Origin: Candidatus Uhrbacteria bacterium
GTDB lineage: Bacteria; Patescibacteriota; Patescibacteriia; UBA9934; GWF2-40-263
DNA: 33,190 nucleotides
Assembly (NCBI GenBank): GCA_016844925.1
Contig: JAERTI010000036.1
Location: 143,863 to 177,052, forward strand
Direction of reading: 5' to 3'
In this document: positions 1-7,141 of the stretch, piece by piece
Layout of the letters: each line of letters begins with the position of its first letter
Numbering within the stretch: position 1 is the stretch's first letter
Notes under the pieces: model-generated
What the model was told of the DNA's origin: nothing
The model's database searches: none
The model's input: the letters and a program-made list of their open reading frames with translations, nothing else
Program-made: the position numbers and the translations under genes

Positions 1-192
1 GCCGTGTGAGCCTTCATCAGCTACAACGCGCTTTGCTACCGCGTGCCCAAAATCTGGATAATCATCTCCGTCGACAAGATTCTGGTTTCCCATGTCGATA
101 ACCTTAAAATCCTGTTCTTTCAAATGTTCCTCGATCACCTCTTTGAGTTCCCAGCCTGCGTGGTCAGCTCCGATATAGATAGTTGGTTTCAT
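1..192 (-). CDS. rpiB: Ribose-5-phosphate isomerase B (partial, N-terminal 64 codons)
   Basis: The minus strand reads from an ATG at 192 to the window edge without a stop. The N-terminus contains IYIGADHAGWELK and later DDYPDFGHAVAKRV, the sugar-phosphate binding signatures of the RpiB/LacAB family. RpiB interconverts ribose-5-phosphate and ribulose-5-phosphate in the cytoplasm, part of the partial pentose phosphate route typical of Patescibacteria. The gene is divergent from ileS. Its -10 box (TAGGAT with an upstream TG, minus strand, plus coordinates 201-209) lies 8 nt from the ATG and no Shine-Dalgarno site is visible, so the mRNA is probably near-leaderless. The C-terminal half is outside the window. 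Confidence 0.93.
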   Translation of the reverse strand, partial: MKPTIYIGADHAGWELKEVIEEHLKEQDFKVIDMGNQNLVDGDDYPDFGHAVAKRVVADEGSHG

Positions 193-200
193 ACTCCGCT

Positions 201-209
201 ATCCTACCA
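201..209 (-). promoter_or_regulatory. Extended -10 promoter of rpiB
   Basis: On the minus strand TGGTAGGAT (TG-n-TAGGAT) ends 8 nt before the rpiB ATG. No good -35 box is visible. The position predicts a leader of only a few nucleotides. Confidence 0.5.
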
Positions 210-215
210 GTTTTA

Positions 216-244
216 TTGATTTTTCTTATCCACACGGTTACACT
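216..244 (+). promoter_or_regulatory. sigma70-type promoter of ileS
   Basis: TTGATT (216-221) is followed by a 17-bp spacer and TACACT (239-244). The ileS ATG begins 9 nt after the -10 box, and no Shine-Dalgarno site lies between. This predicts an almost leaderless transcript. Confidence 0.6.
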
Positions 245-253
245 CTCTTTTGT

Positions 254-3091
254 ATGAATTTCCCAGAAAAAGAGCAGGAAGTCCTCCGTTATTGGGAGGA
301 AAATAATGTGTTCAAAAAGACCCTAGAGAAACCGGCCCCAAAGGGTCCGTTTGTGTTTTACGATGGGCCTCCATTTGCAACCGGTCTCCCGCACTATGGA
401 CACATCGTGGCTTCTGTCATGAAAGATGTTGTGCCGCGTTATCAGACGATGCGTGGGTATCACGTTGATCGAAAGTGGGGTTGGGACTGTCATGGGCTGC
501 CGATCGAGAATATTGTCGAGAAAAAGTTTGAGCTGGGATCAAAGAAACAGATCGAGGAGTTTGGTGTGTCCAAGTTTAACGATTGCTGTGAGGCCGAGGT
601 GCTCACCTATGCCAAGGAGTGGAAGACGGTGATCCGTCGCCTTGGTCGCTGGGTGGACATGGAGAACGATTACAAGACCATGGACTTAAATTTCATGGAG
701 TCCATCTGGTGGGTATTCAAGACACTTTGGGACAAGGAGTTTATCTACCAGGGTCACAAGCCCATGCATATTTGTCCGCGTTGTGAGACAGCCCTTTCAA
801 ACTTCGAGGTGAACCAGGGGTATCAGGATGTGAAGGACATCTCCGTGTTTGTGACGTTCCCGCTTACCAGTGGGGCCTATGAGGGGGTGAACCTTCTTGC
901 TTGGACAACAACTCCATGGACGCTTCCAGGGAATGCGCTTGTTGCCGTGAAGGATGACCTTGAATATGTACAGGTGTCTCATGAGGGGCAGTCCTACATC
1001 GTGGTAAAGGAGTTGTTGGAGTCTGTATTTGAAGGAAAGGAACACGAGATCGAAAAGACATTGAAGGGTTCTGACCTCGTGGGGGCAACGTACAAACCAC
1101 TCTTCGATTTTTTTGCCGATCACGAAAATGCCTTCCGTGTTGTTGGGGCAGACTTTGTGACGACTGAGGACGGAACCGGTCTTGTGCACATCGCTCCTGG
1201 GTTTGGTGAAGATGACTACCAGCTTGGCCGAGCCGAGAATGTCGAACCTATCTTTCACGTTTCAATGAACGGTCGGTTTGTTCCTGAGATTGTCGAGGCT
1301 CTCGTTAAGGATGGCTATGCCGTGGACGCTCCTGTGAAATCAAAGGGGGACACCATGAGCGTTGATATCGAGATGGTGAAGGTTTTGGCTCATACGGGTC
1401 GTTTGTTTGCCAAGAAAAAACTCGAGCACAGCTACCCACACTGCTGGCGCTGTGATACGCCGCTCTTGAATTACGCAACGTCTAGCTGGTTTGTTCGAGT
1501 GAGTGAGATGCGTGAGAAGTTGGTGGCTGCCAACAAAGAGATCCGATGGGTGCCAGAGAATATGAAGGAAGGGCGCTTTGGAAAGTGGCTTGAGGGTGCT
1601 CGTGACTGGGCGGTTTCTCGATCGCGTTTCTGGGGCACGCCATTACCTGTCTGGCAGAGCGAAGATGGAGAGACAGTCTGTGTGGGTTCTGTTGAGGAGC
1701 TAGAGAAGCTCTCTGGAAAAAAGATCGACAATCTTCACAAGCAGTTCGTTGACGAGGTGACGTTTGAAAAAGACGGCAAGACCTTCCGTCGTATTGAAGA
1801 AGTGCTCGACTGTTGGTTTGAGTCCGGTTCCATGCCGTACGCGCAGCTCCACTATCCGTTTGAGAATAAAGAAGTGTTCGAGTCAGGGTTCCCGGCGCAG
1901 TTTATTGCTGAGGGACAGGATCAGACACGAGGGTGGTTCTACACCTTGCACGTGCTTGCCAATGCTCTCTATGAGAAGCCAGCATTTAAGAATGTGATCG
2001 TGAACGGCATCGTGCTTGCCGAAGATGGAAAGAAGATGTCTAAGCGCCTGCGGAACTATCCTGATCCAATGGAGGTTATCGAAAAGTATGGAAGTGATGC
2101 GGTGCGTTATTACCTCATGTCCTCGCCGGTAGTTCGTGCGGAGAATCTGCGATTCAGCGAGAAGGATGTTGATGAGGTTTCCAAGAAGTTCATTAATATC
2201 TCCCTGAACGTTCTCTCTTTCTATAACCTTTATAAGGAGCACGACACAGGGGCTGATCCATCAGGAGCGCATGTATTGGATCGATGGATCTTGGCTCGCT
2301 TGAACGAGACGCTCTTAGAAGAAACAAACGCGATGGAGGCCTACAGCCTGCAGGATGCGGCACGTACGCTTCAAGGATTTGTGACAGATCTCTCTACTTG
2401 GTATGTACGCCGCTCTCGAGACCGTATGAAGGTTGAGGGGGAAGATCGAGCGCAGGCACTGGCAACACTGCGTGTGTGTTTGGAGACATTCGCCAAGATG
2501 ACGGCACCATTTACACCGTTCTTGGCAGAGCTCATCTGGCGCGGAGTGGATGAGGGGCGTGAGTCTGTGCACATGAAAGAGTGGCCTGAGGCACAGAAGA
2601 CAGAGTCTAATGAGGTTCTTGTCGACATGACTCGCACACGAGCGCTCGTCACCGCTGCGCTTGAGCGCCGCGCTGAGGCGGGGATCGGAATTCGTCAGGC
2701 ACTGGGATCTATGTCGGCTAAAGAGCAGATTGGTGAGGAGTATCAGGCGCTGATTCTCGATGAGGTGAACGTTAAAACGTTTGAAGTGAATGAGGGTCAA
2801 GAGGGGTTGGTGGAACTTGATACAACGCTCACGCCAGAACTTATTCGTGAAGGAGTTTCTCGAGAGATTATTCGCAACATCAACTCGCTCCGTAAAAAGG
2901 AGGGGCTCACGATCCAAGATCGCATCGCCCTGTACGTAAGTGGAGCTGATGAGGCGCTTGAAGAATACAAGGAGACCATTCTCCACGGCACGCTTGCTGA
3001 TACGGTCCGAACGGACGGTGACGCACCAGCGGCTGTAAAGACCTTCTCCACAGGTGAGCTGCAGATCACGGTTGGGTTTGATAAGATGTAG
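254..3091 (+). CDS. ileS: Isoleucine--tRNA ligase
   Basis: 945-aa class Ia aminoacyl-tRNA synthetase that charges tRNA-Ile in the cytoplasm. The HIGH box appears as PHYGHI (about residues 46-51) after GPPFATGLP. The KMSKS loop is KMSKR followed by LRNYPDP (about residues 594-605). Cysteine-rich CPRC and CWRCDTP segments lie in the connective/editing region, and the editing (CP1) domain has WTTTPWTLPGN and GTGLVHIAPGFGEDDY. The anticodon-binding domain follows, with a C-terminal extension to residue 945. The GLPHYGH and RLRNYPDP wording is that of the eukaryote-like IleRS subtype, from family knowledge, which is often mupirocin-insensitive; I infer this. The start follows a promoter by 9 nt without a Shine-Dalgarno site. 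The next gene starts 4 nt after the stop, so the two are probably co-transcribed. Confidence 0.97.
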   Translation: MNFPEKEQEVLRYWEENNVFKKTLEKPAPKGPFVFYDGPPFATGLPHYGHIVASVMKDVVPRYQTMRGYHVDRKWGWDCHGLPIENIVEKKFELGSKKQIEEFGVSKFNDCCEAEVLTYAKEWKTVIRRLGRWVDMENDYKTMDLNFMESIWWVFKTLWDKEFIYQGHKPMHICPRCETALSNFEVNQGYQDVKDISVFVTFPLTSGAYEGVNLLAWTTTPWTLPGNALVAVKDDLEYVQVSHEGQSYIVVKELLESVFEGKEHEIEKTLKGSDLVGATYKPLFDFFADHENAFRVVGADFVTTEDGTGLVHIAPGFGEDDYQLGRAENVEPIFHVSMNGRFVPEIVEALVKDGYAVDAPVKSKGDTMSVDIEMVKVLAHTGRLFAKKKLEHSYPHCWRCDTPLLNYATSSWFVRVSEMREKLVAANKEIRWVPENMKEGRFGKWLEGARDWAVSRSRFWGTPLPVWQSEDGETVCVGSVEELEKLSGKKIDNLHKQFVDEVTFEKDGKTFRRIEEVLDCWFESGSMPYAQLHYPFENKEVFESGFPAQFIAEGQDQTRGWFYTLHVLANALYEKPAFKNVIVNGIVLAEDGKKMSKRLRNYPDPMEVIEKYGSDAVRYYLMSSPVVRAENLRFSEKDVDEVSKKFINISLNVLSFYNLYKEHDTGADPSGAHVLDRWILARLNETLLEETNAMEAYSLQDAARTLQGFVTDLSTWYVRRSRDRMKVEGEDRAQALATLRVCLETFAKMTAPFTPFLAELIWRGVDEGRESVHMKEWPEAQKTESNEVLVDMTRTRALVTAALERRAEAGIGIRQALGSMSAKEQIGEEYQALILDEVNVKTFEVNEGQEGLVELDTTLTPELIREGVSREIIRNINSLRKKEGLTIQDRIALYVSGADEALEEYKETILHGTLADTVRTDGDAPAAVKTFSTGELQITVGFDKM

Positions 3092-3095
3092 GCGT

Positions 3096-3851
3096 ATGCC
3101 TACCGACTTTCTCAAGCTGTTAACAGATCTCGGTTTATCACCCACAGAGACGCGGGTGTATCTCGCGTCTTTAAAATTGGGGCCAACTTCTGTGCAAGAG
3201 ATTGCAAAGAAGGCAAAGCTCTCACGCACGGCGAGCTATGATGTCATCGCCTCGTTGCAAGAGCGAGGTCTCATGTCCACGTTTGAGCGCGGGAAGAAGA
3301 AGTACTTCGCTGCAGAGGATCCAGAGAGGGCAGTAAGTTATTTTCGGCGTCGTGTCCATGATCTTGAAGATCAGATCGAAATGTTCTCTCGATCGCTCGA
3401 TGAGATGAAGATGCTTACCGGTGGAGAGAGGCCAGTTGTGCGGTTTTTTGAGGGGCGGGAGGCGCTCTTCTCACTATTTAGCGATTTGTCTTCGGCAAAC
3501 GCGAAGGAGCTTCTTGAGCTGGCAAATGTGGACCTCGTCTATGAGAAGTTGGATCCAGAAATTCTGGCCGAGGCGCGCAAGGCGTTTGGTACGTCAAAAA
3601 CAAAAGTACGTATGCTTCATTCGGGGGAGTTGCGTAATCCCGCAAAGAACGCAGAGTTTTGTCGTTTGCTTCCTGAGTTCGGAGAGATTGGCGGAGAGAT
3701 TTGGATTTATGGTGATCGCGTAGCGTTCTCTCAATGGGTGGGGAAGATGGTGGTGGTTATTGTGCAGAGTACGGTGTTTTCCGATATGGCACGCACGCTC
3801 TTTAATGCGGCATGGGCGGTGTGCACAGCGCAGCCATATAAGAAGAAATAA
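3096..3851 (+). CDS. TrmB-family transcriptional regulator
   Basis: 251-aa protein. Residues 1-75 form a winged helix-turn-helix typical of TrmB regulators (LLTDLGLSPTETRVYLASL, then VQEIAKKAKLSRTASYDVIASLQERGLM). A coiled-coil-like linker (about 80-105) leads to a C-terminal effector domain resembling the TrmB/PLD-like module. TrmB proteins bind sugars or other effectors and regulate transport or metabolism genes, but the ligand here cannot be read from sequence. The ATG lies 4 nt after ileS and there is no promoter between them. A bidirectional-looking terminator follows directly. A longer in-frame start at 3054 inside ileS is unlikely because the conserved HTH begins a few residues after 3096. 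This family is frequent in Patescibacteria. Confidence 0.85.
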   Translation: MPTDFLKLLTDLGLSPTETRVYLASLKLGPTSVQEIAKKAKLSRTASYDVIASLQERGLMSTFERGKKKYFAAEDPERAVSYFRRRVHDLEDQIEMFSRSLDEMKMLTGGERPVVRFFEGREALFSLFSDLSSANAKELLELANVDLVYEKLDPEILAEARKAFGTSKTKVRMLHSGELRNPAKNAEFCRLLPEFGEIGGEIWIYGDRVAFSQWVGKMVVVIVQSTVFSDMARTLFNAAWAVCTAQPYKKK

Positions 3852-3860
3852 TTTAGAGAG

Positions 3861-3890
3861 AAAAAAGACGACACTGGTCGTCTTTTTTGG
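3861..3890 (+). terminator. Intrinsic terminator after the TrmB-like gene
   Basis: A-rich arm, then GACGAC-ACTG-GTCGTC and a run of six T. The A-run on the left also allows termination from the other direction. It marks the left edge of the accessory island. Confidence 0.88.
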
Positions 3891-3896
3891 TAGGCT

Positions 3897-4118
3897 GATT
3901 GTGGTGAACCCCCAGGTTCTCTAACCACTCAGCTTGAAAGGAGCTGGCAAATGCATGGTTAACGCCACATGACGCCTGGGACTTGAAGATGAGGAGGTGG
4001 GTTCACCACCTCGGTCGGGCCGACCCGAACATGGCGATCGGATCATCGGTCCGGCCACCCTTTTTACACTCCAAGATTCGAGGAATGTTATCTCTTCGAA
4101 TGTTGGAGTGTTTTTTTA
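3897..4118 (+). ncRNA. Candidate structured RNA, unknown class, with own terminator
   Basis: No convincing ORF is present. Nested helices are visible: an outer 11-bp helix 3901-3911/3999-4009, then CCCAGG 3911-3916/CCTGGG 3975-3980, TAACCA 3922-3927/TGGTTA 3956-3961, and CAGCT 3930-3934/AGCTG 3942-3946 closing a GAAA-containing loop. The 3' arm of the outer helix can instead form a local perfect 7-bp hairpin (GAGGTGG/CCACCTC, about 3994-4012), so two exclusive folds are possible. The unit ends in a long terminator hairpin (4066-4111) with a T7 tract. I could not match it to tmRNA, SRP RNA, 6S RNA, RNase P or a known riboswitch. No coding sequence follows on the plus strand, so a trans-acting RNA is as likely as a leader. 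The 5' end is approximate. Confidence 0.5.
4066..4118 (+). terminator. Intrinsic terminator of the 3.9-kb RNA unit
   Basis: ACACTCCA pairs with TGGAGTGT, and an inner ATTCGA pairs with TCGAAT. A run of seven T follows directly. Confidence 0.88.
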
Positions 4119-4123
4119 TTAGA

Positions 4124-4156
4124 CAAAAAGCAAGCCGACCCTGTGGTTGGGGTCGG
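4124..4156 (-). terminator. Intrinsic terminator of the minus-strand unit
   Basis: On the minus strand CCGACCC pairs with GGGTCGG across an 8-nt loop and is followed by CTTG and five T. It implies a minus-strand transcript arriving from about 4.7 kb. Confidence 0.7.
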
Positions 4157-4200
4157 TCGTCGTGCGTATTGAGCCGAAGCTCGCTGTAGGGTTTGGGGAG

Positions 4201-4253
4201 ATGACGCTCGCCCGGCCCGGTCTACCGTGAGGCAGACCGGGTACCGGGGTCAT
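4201..4253. other. Long interrupted hairpin
   Basis: ATGAC 4201-4205/GTCAT 4249-4253, CCCGG 4211-4215/CCGGG 4244-4248 and an 8-bp CCCGGTCT 4216-4223/AGACCGGG 4234-4241 stack into one hairpin with a 10-nt loop. Flanking GAGAT (about 4198-4202) and ATCTC could extend or compete. On the minus strand it lies between the three-codon ORF (4266-4277) and the terminator (4124-4156), an attenuator-like position. Confidence 0.6.
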
Positions 4254-4265
4254 CACGTTCGGGGG

Positions 4266-4277
4266 CTAGCCACCCAT
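4266..4277 (-). other. Three-codon ORF behind a perfect Shine-Dalgarno site
   Basis: On the minus strand an AGGAGGTG motif (plus 4283-4290) sits 5 nt before ATG-GGT-GGC-TAG. The ribosome site is as good as any in the window, yet the frame closes after Met-Gly-Gly. Either it is a genuine minimal ORF that holds ribosomes next to the 4201-4253 hairpin, or the remnant of a longer gene with a changed 3' part. Confidence 0.4.
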
Positions 4278-4416
4278 CTCTCACCTCCTCCCTGCAGTTT
4301 CCTACGTCACGACGATGCTTTGCCAGCCTTGTTGGCGGGCGACGTCCTCATCGTCTTCGGGTCGTCTTCGGCGCGGGTGCGCGGATGATGTCCCGATGGA
4401 CAGTAGGTCGTTCTGG

Positions 4417-4683
4417 TCAGACGTAGACTTCGTGATCACCGGTGTCGGTGGGCGCGTGGTCGTTCGTCATGTCCAGATGCAGGGAGTTCTTCTTCACGTC
4501 TCGTCTCCAGGTGGCCGGAAGTGGCCGGGGGTGGCCAGATGTGGCCGGAAGGGGGTGTGGGGTGTTCCCACATGATCTGCTTGTTCTTCTTGTCTGTTTC
4601 AGCCTCCGAACATGTGCCACTCCTACGGTGGGGCGGGCTCGGGATGATCCCGCTTGGAACTGCAGAACGGAGAAGACTATCAT
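4417..4683 (-). CDS. Hypothetical 88-aa protein with strong Shine-Dalgarno site
   Basis: The ATG at 4683 (minus) is preceded at 5 nt by a perfect AAGGAGG (plus 4689-4695), and a promoter lies 60-90 bp upstream. The protein is Arg/Pro/Thr-rich with a near-duplicated LPAT segment, and its C-terminus is acidic (TNDHAPTDTGDHEVYV). It matches no family I know. The middle of the gene is a 10-bp tandem repeat (4511-4550), so part of the protein may be of repeat origin. A second frame (4302-4439) overlaps its end and stays open for 45 codons without a ribosome site. This could mean an overlapping gene or a frameshift, so the exact product is uncertain. Transcription would end at 4124-4156. Confidence 0.45.
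   Translation of the reverse strand: MIVFSVLQFQAGSSRARPTVGVAHVRRLKQTRRTSRSCGNTPHPLPATSGHPRPLPATWRRDVKKNSLHLDMTNDHAPTDTGDHEVYV
4511..4550. repeat. Four tandem 10-bp repeats (GTGGCCGGAA type)
   Basis: Four adjacent decamers: GTGGCCGGAA, GTGGCCGGGG, GTGGCCAGAT and GTGGCCGGAA. The first and last are identical and all share GTGGCC. The 10-bp period is not a multiple of three, so it does not follow the codons of the 88-aa ORF that contains it. Confidence 0.9.
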
Positions 4684-4723
4684 GATTCCCTCCTTATGTC
4701 AAGGGTACTACGACAAACTATTG

Positions 4724-4772
4724 TTGATGGGAGTTAACAACTTTTTATACTGTGTTCACAAAGTTTGAACAA
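4724..4772. promoter_or_regulatory. Overlapping divergent promoters with inverted-repeat operator
   Basis: Plus strand: TTGATG (4724-4729), 16-bp spacer, TATACT (4746-4751). Minus strand: TTGTTC (4767-4772), 17-bp spacer, TATAAA (4744-4749). The two -10 boxes share the same bases, so the promoters should exclude each other. GTTCA (4754-4758) and TGAAC (4766-4770) form an inverted repeat over the minus -35 region and the plus start site, a plausible operator. The rightward promoter faces the large RNA, and the leftward one faces the 88-aa ORF. Confidence 0.55.
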
Positions 4773-4820
4773 AATTCTTTCCTAAATTTAGATATATCTC
4801 AGCATATTGGCCATTATGCC

Positions 4821-4849
4821 TTGACACTATTTTTCTTCCGTGATAGCTT
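4821..4849 (+). promoter_or_regulatory. Second plus-strand promoter before the large RNA
   Basis: A perfect TTGACA (4821-4826) is followed by a 17-bp spacer and TAGCTT with an upstream TG (extended -10). The -10 hexamer itself is weak. Transcription would run into the hairpin-rich region. The 4850-5030 stretch shows no gene I can support. Confidence 0.45.
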
Positions 4850-5029
4850 ATTGCGTTGTTTGATGTCAGCGAAAGCAGACAAAAGCACCGATAGCCAGTG
4901 ATGCTTGTCCTGGTTACCGAATCTGGACTGATCGTGCGCATGAAGTTCACACCGATTCCTGTTGAAAACATGAGATCCACTCATGTAGAGCTTCCCCACA
5001 CGACACTCCGGCTCCGAGCCTGGCTCGGC

Positions 5030-6880
5030 AGTACTATCTCGGGGAGAGATATCAACCAAACAAAAAACTGGGGCATTCGCCCCCAGGGATTTGGCCCCAC
5101 TTCTGTGTTGTACCCCAGCGATGCAGTCGTGGAGCCAATTCCCTGGGGCTGAAACATGCCTTAGGGGCTCACCGCGTGCCTTCGGGACACGGGAGCTTCA
5201 ACCTCTAGCCTTCATGGGGATGTGCCATGAAGCGAGTTAGGTCGATGCGAGGCCATGACTCAAGATCAGGGTGCTGTGGTAAGCATCCAGCGGGTCGAAA
5301 GGCTCCATGATCTTCAGATGAACTTGCTGAGCACCTCCATGCCACTGGAGGAAGCGAGGCGAGAGCATTAACTGAGGGATCACAACCTCAGACGCACCCC
5401 CACGCTGACGTGGGGTGGTAACGAGAAAGAGTAGCTCCTTGGGGCGATACAACGGAGGGCGCGCAAGCGTGCCTCAAGTAGAGCGCTCTACCTGCCCACC
5501 TGTATTGGGCGCGAACAAAACATCAGCTAGCAACGATGCATTGGTTGCATTCGCGCTTACAGACATAAAGCAATAACTCTCAACATCGCCGCTTGGTCAA
5601 CTGCCTAGTCAGCAGCTCTGCCAGCTATGGGGTCTAACCAGCCCTTGAAGGCGTGAGAGATGAACGTACCTGTTCAGGCAGGTAAGTGTGTGGAATGACC
5701 GCCGCACAAGACGTCTGAAGATGTGCTCCTCCGGCCCGCGATCTACGCGCGGTGTCCGGAGGTCTCTTGCAGAGCACAAGAGGTGATCTTGTTCTGTGCA
5801 AGGGGAAACCCTGTCGCTTTGATTCACAAGACGTTGCAGTCCTCTCTCTGTTCATGAGAGGTGGCTGGCTCGGCACGGTGCTGAGTTGGTCTTTGATGAG
5901 AGCGCAGGAACGCAAGTTCCTCGGGGGATGTAGTAAGAGCAGCATCCCTCGGTACGTCCCGGCCGCAAGCTGGGAAAGACACGACATGTGTCCCTACCTG
6001 GTTCAGCCAGGCATCGGTCTACCCGGAAGCCGTCTCAGGCCTGTGGTAGGAAAAACGTTTGCTCTTATGGGTTGAAGCCGGCGAGATTCCGGTCTGGTTC
6101 TTCCGAGAGGGGGGGTCGGGAAACTCCGGCGTTAAAAGGACGTCGGTTAGGGTATTGCTAGTGCGCACTTATAGGACCTGTTGCGGGAGCTGTGAGTGTG
6201 AAGAGTGGTTGTTCTGCTCATTCCTTATTGTAACCTCGATCGCCATACCGGAGACGGTGTACAAGCGAATCCGTCCGGCACGCAGAGTTGTCGGTGGTGG
6301 GATAAAACACCAGTGCATGTTGCCAGGAGCCTTCGGGAAGCTGGTTGAAACATGAAAGCCTCATTTCGAGGGAGGCGAAACTCTAAACTCCGGCACCTCA
6401 GGGTGATTGTCGGTCGACTGAAGTCGGTGCGTGATCGTGGGACCCAGAGGGGCTGCGTGAGCGAAGGGGATCGCGAGCCCAAATCGCCTGCCCATGGGAA
6501 CAGATCGGAGACGGTTGCCCCAAAAACTTCGGCGCGGGTGTCGTCGATTGGCTTTGAGCCAGTGCATATGTGAAGGACTTTTCGGAGAGCTTCGCAAATG
6601 AAAGGCGTGCAAGTGTGGGAGCGCCAAAACACCACCCTTCGGGGAACCTCTACACGACGATGTTGACGGTCACGGCCAAGAGCCTGGGCTGAAATCGGAG
6701 TCGTTCGGGATCGCTTAGACATGGGGATGTGAGGACATCTATCCATGCTGTGGGATCTCCTTCGGGAGATTTGGTGACTCAGGCCTATTGTCGCGAGACA
6801 GTGAACTGAGAAGGTGTGTAAATCGGGATTCGTCCTGGTGGGTTGCGAGCTTCCCGGCCTCGCACATGCTTCCGCGCATG
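5030..6880 (+). ncRNA. Giant, densely structured RNA candidate (~1.85 kb), unknown class
   Basis: No ORF here has a ribosome site or protein-like composition, but hairpins follow one another almost without gaps. Clear examples: 5081-5100/5129-5148 (18 of 20 pairs); CTTCATGG 5210-5217/5225-5232; CACCCC(C)ACG 5395-5418; palindrome 5479-5492; TACCTG 5667-5684; 5729-5761; AGGAAC-GCAA-GTTCCT 5906-5921; GGGATG/CATCCC 5925-5948; GACAC/GTGTC 5978-5992; CCTGG/CCAGG 5997-6011; GATGT/ACATC 6726-6739; ATCTCC-TTCG-GGAGAT 6755-6770; TGTC-GCGA-GACA 6789-6800 inside CTCAG/CTGAG; TGCGAG/CTCGCA 6844-6864; CATGC/GCATG 6865-6880. The GNRA and UUCG loops fit the plus strand only, which fixes the sense. AAGATCA 5262-5268/5308-5314 and GGTGCT/AGCACC (about 5270/5329) cross and could form a pseudoknot. 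In style it recalls large ornate RNAs such as GOLLD or ROOL, but I recognise no motif of either. Ends are approximate. Confidence 0.6.
5729..5761 (+). repeat. Shared hairpin, copy 1 (inside the large RNA)
   Basis: CTCCGG pairs with CCGGAG around CCGCGATCTACGCGCGGTGT. The blocks CCGGCCCGC and GCGGTGTCCGG recur at 8848-8884, where the stem-end pairs change in a compensatory way (CTCCGG/CCGGAG versus CCCCGG/CCGGGG). Confidence 0.75.
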
Positions 6881-7141
6881 ACCAACACATCGATAATCAT
6901 CGGGAAGAGGCAGAAACAGGCAACACGAGAGTGCAGAACCCTGGAGCTCCCACCGCTCTGACTCATCAACCCCCCCTTGCAGTTGCAGGTTCACCAACCT
7001 CCTCCCTGCTACGTCCACCCGGACTTGCAGCTGCGGGATCGAGCTTCCATCCTGGTCGCCTCGATCCCTATTCACTCCCTTGCCTTCAGAGTGCTGTGCG
7101 CTTTGGTGGTAAGAGAGTGGATAACAACCGGGAGGATTCAC
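6881..7141 (+). other. Leader region before the first cassette gene
   Basis: No gene is seen here. An 8-bp perfect hairpin GGATCGAG/CTCGATCC spans 7036-7067. The stretch 6960-7020 is C-rich and poor in G (run of seven C at 6970-6976), resembling unstructured C-rich RNA. A strong ribosome site (GGGAGGA, about 7130-7136) precedes the ATG at 7142. No convincing promoter is visible, which supports read-through from the RNA region. Confidence 0.5.

Noticed and set aside
2315-3229. 304-codon minus-strand open frame across the 3' part of ileS
   Set aside because: Antisense shadow of ileS and the regulator start; no ribosome site and no family resemblance.
4980-6880. rRNA, RNase P RNA, tmRNA, SRP RNA or group I/II intron
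   Set aside because: None of the conserved cores I know (for example GAGGAAAGTCCG, tRNA-like T-arm, domain V hairpin, 23S/16S invariant blocks) could be found.
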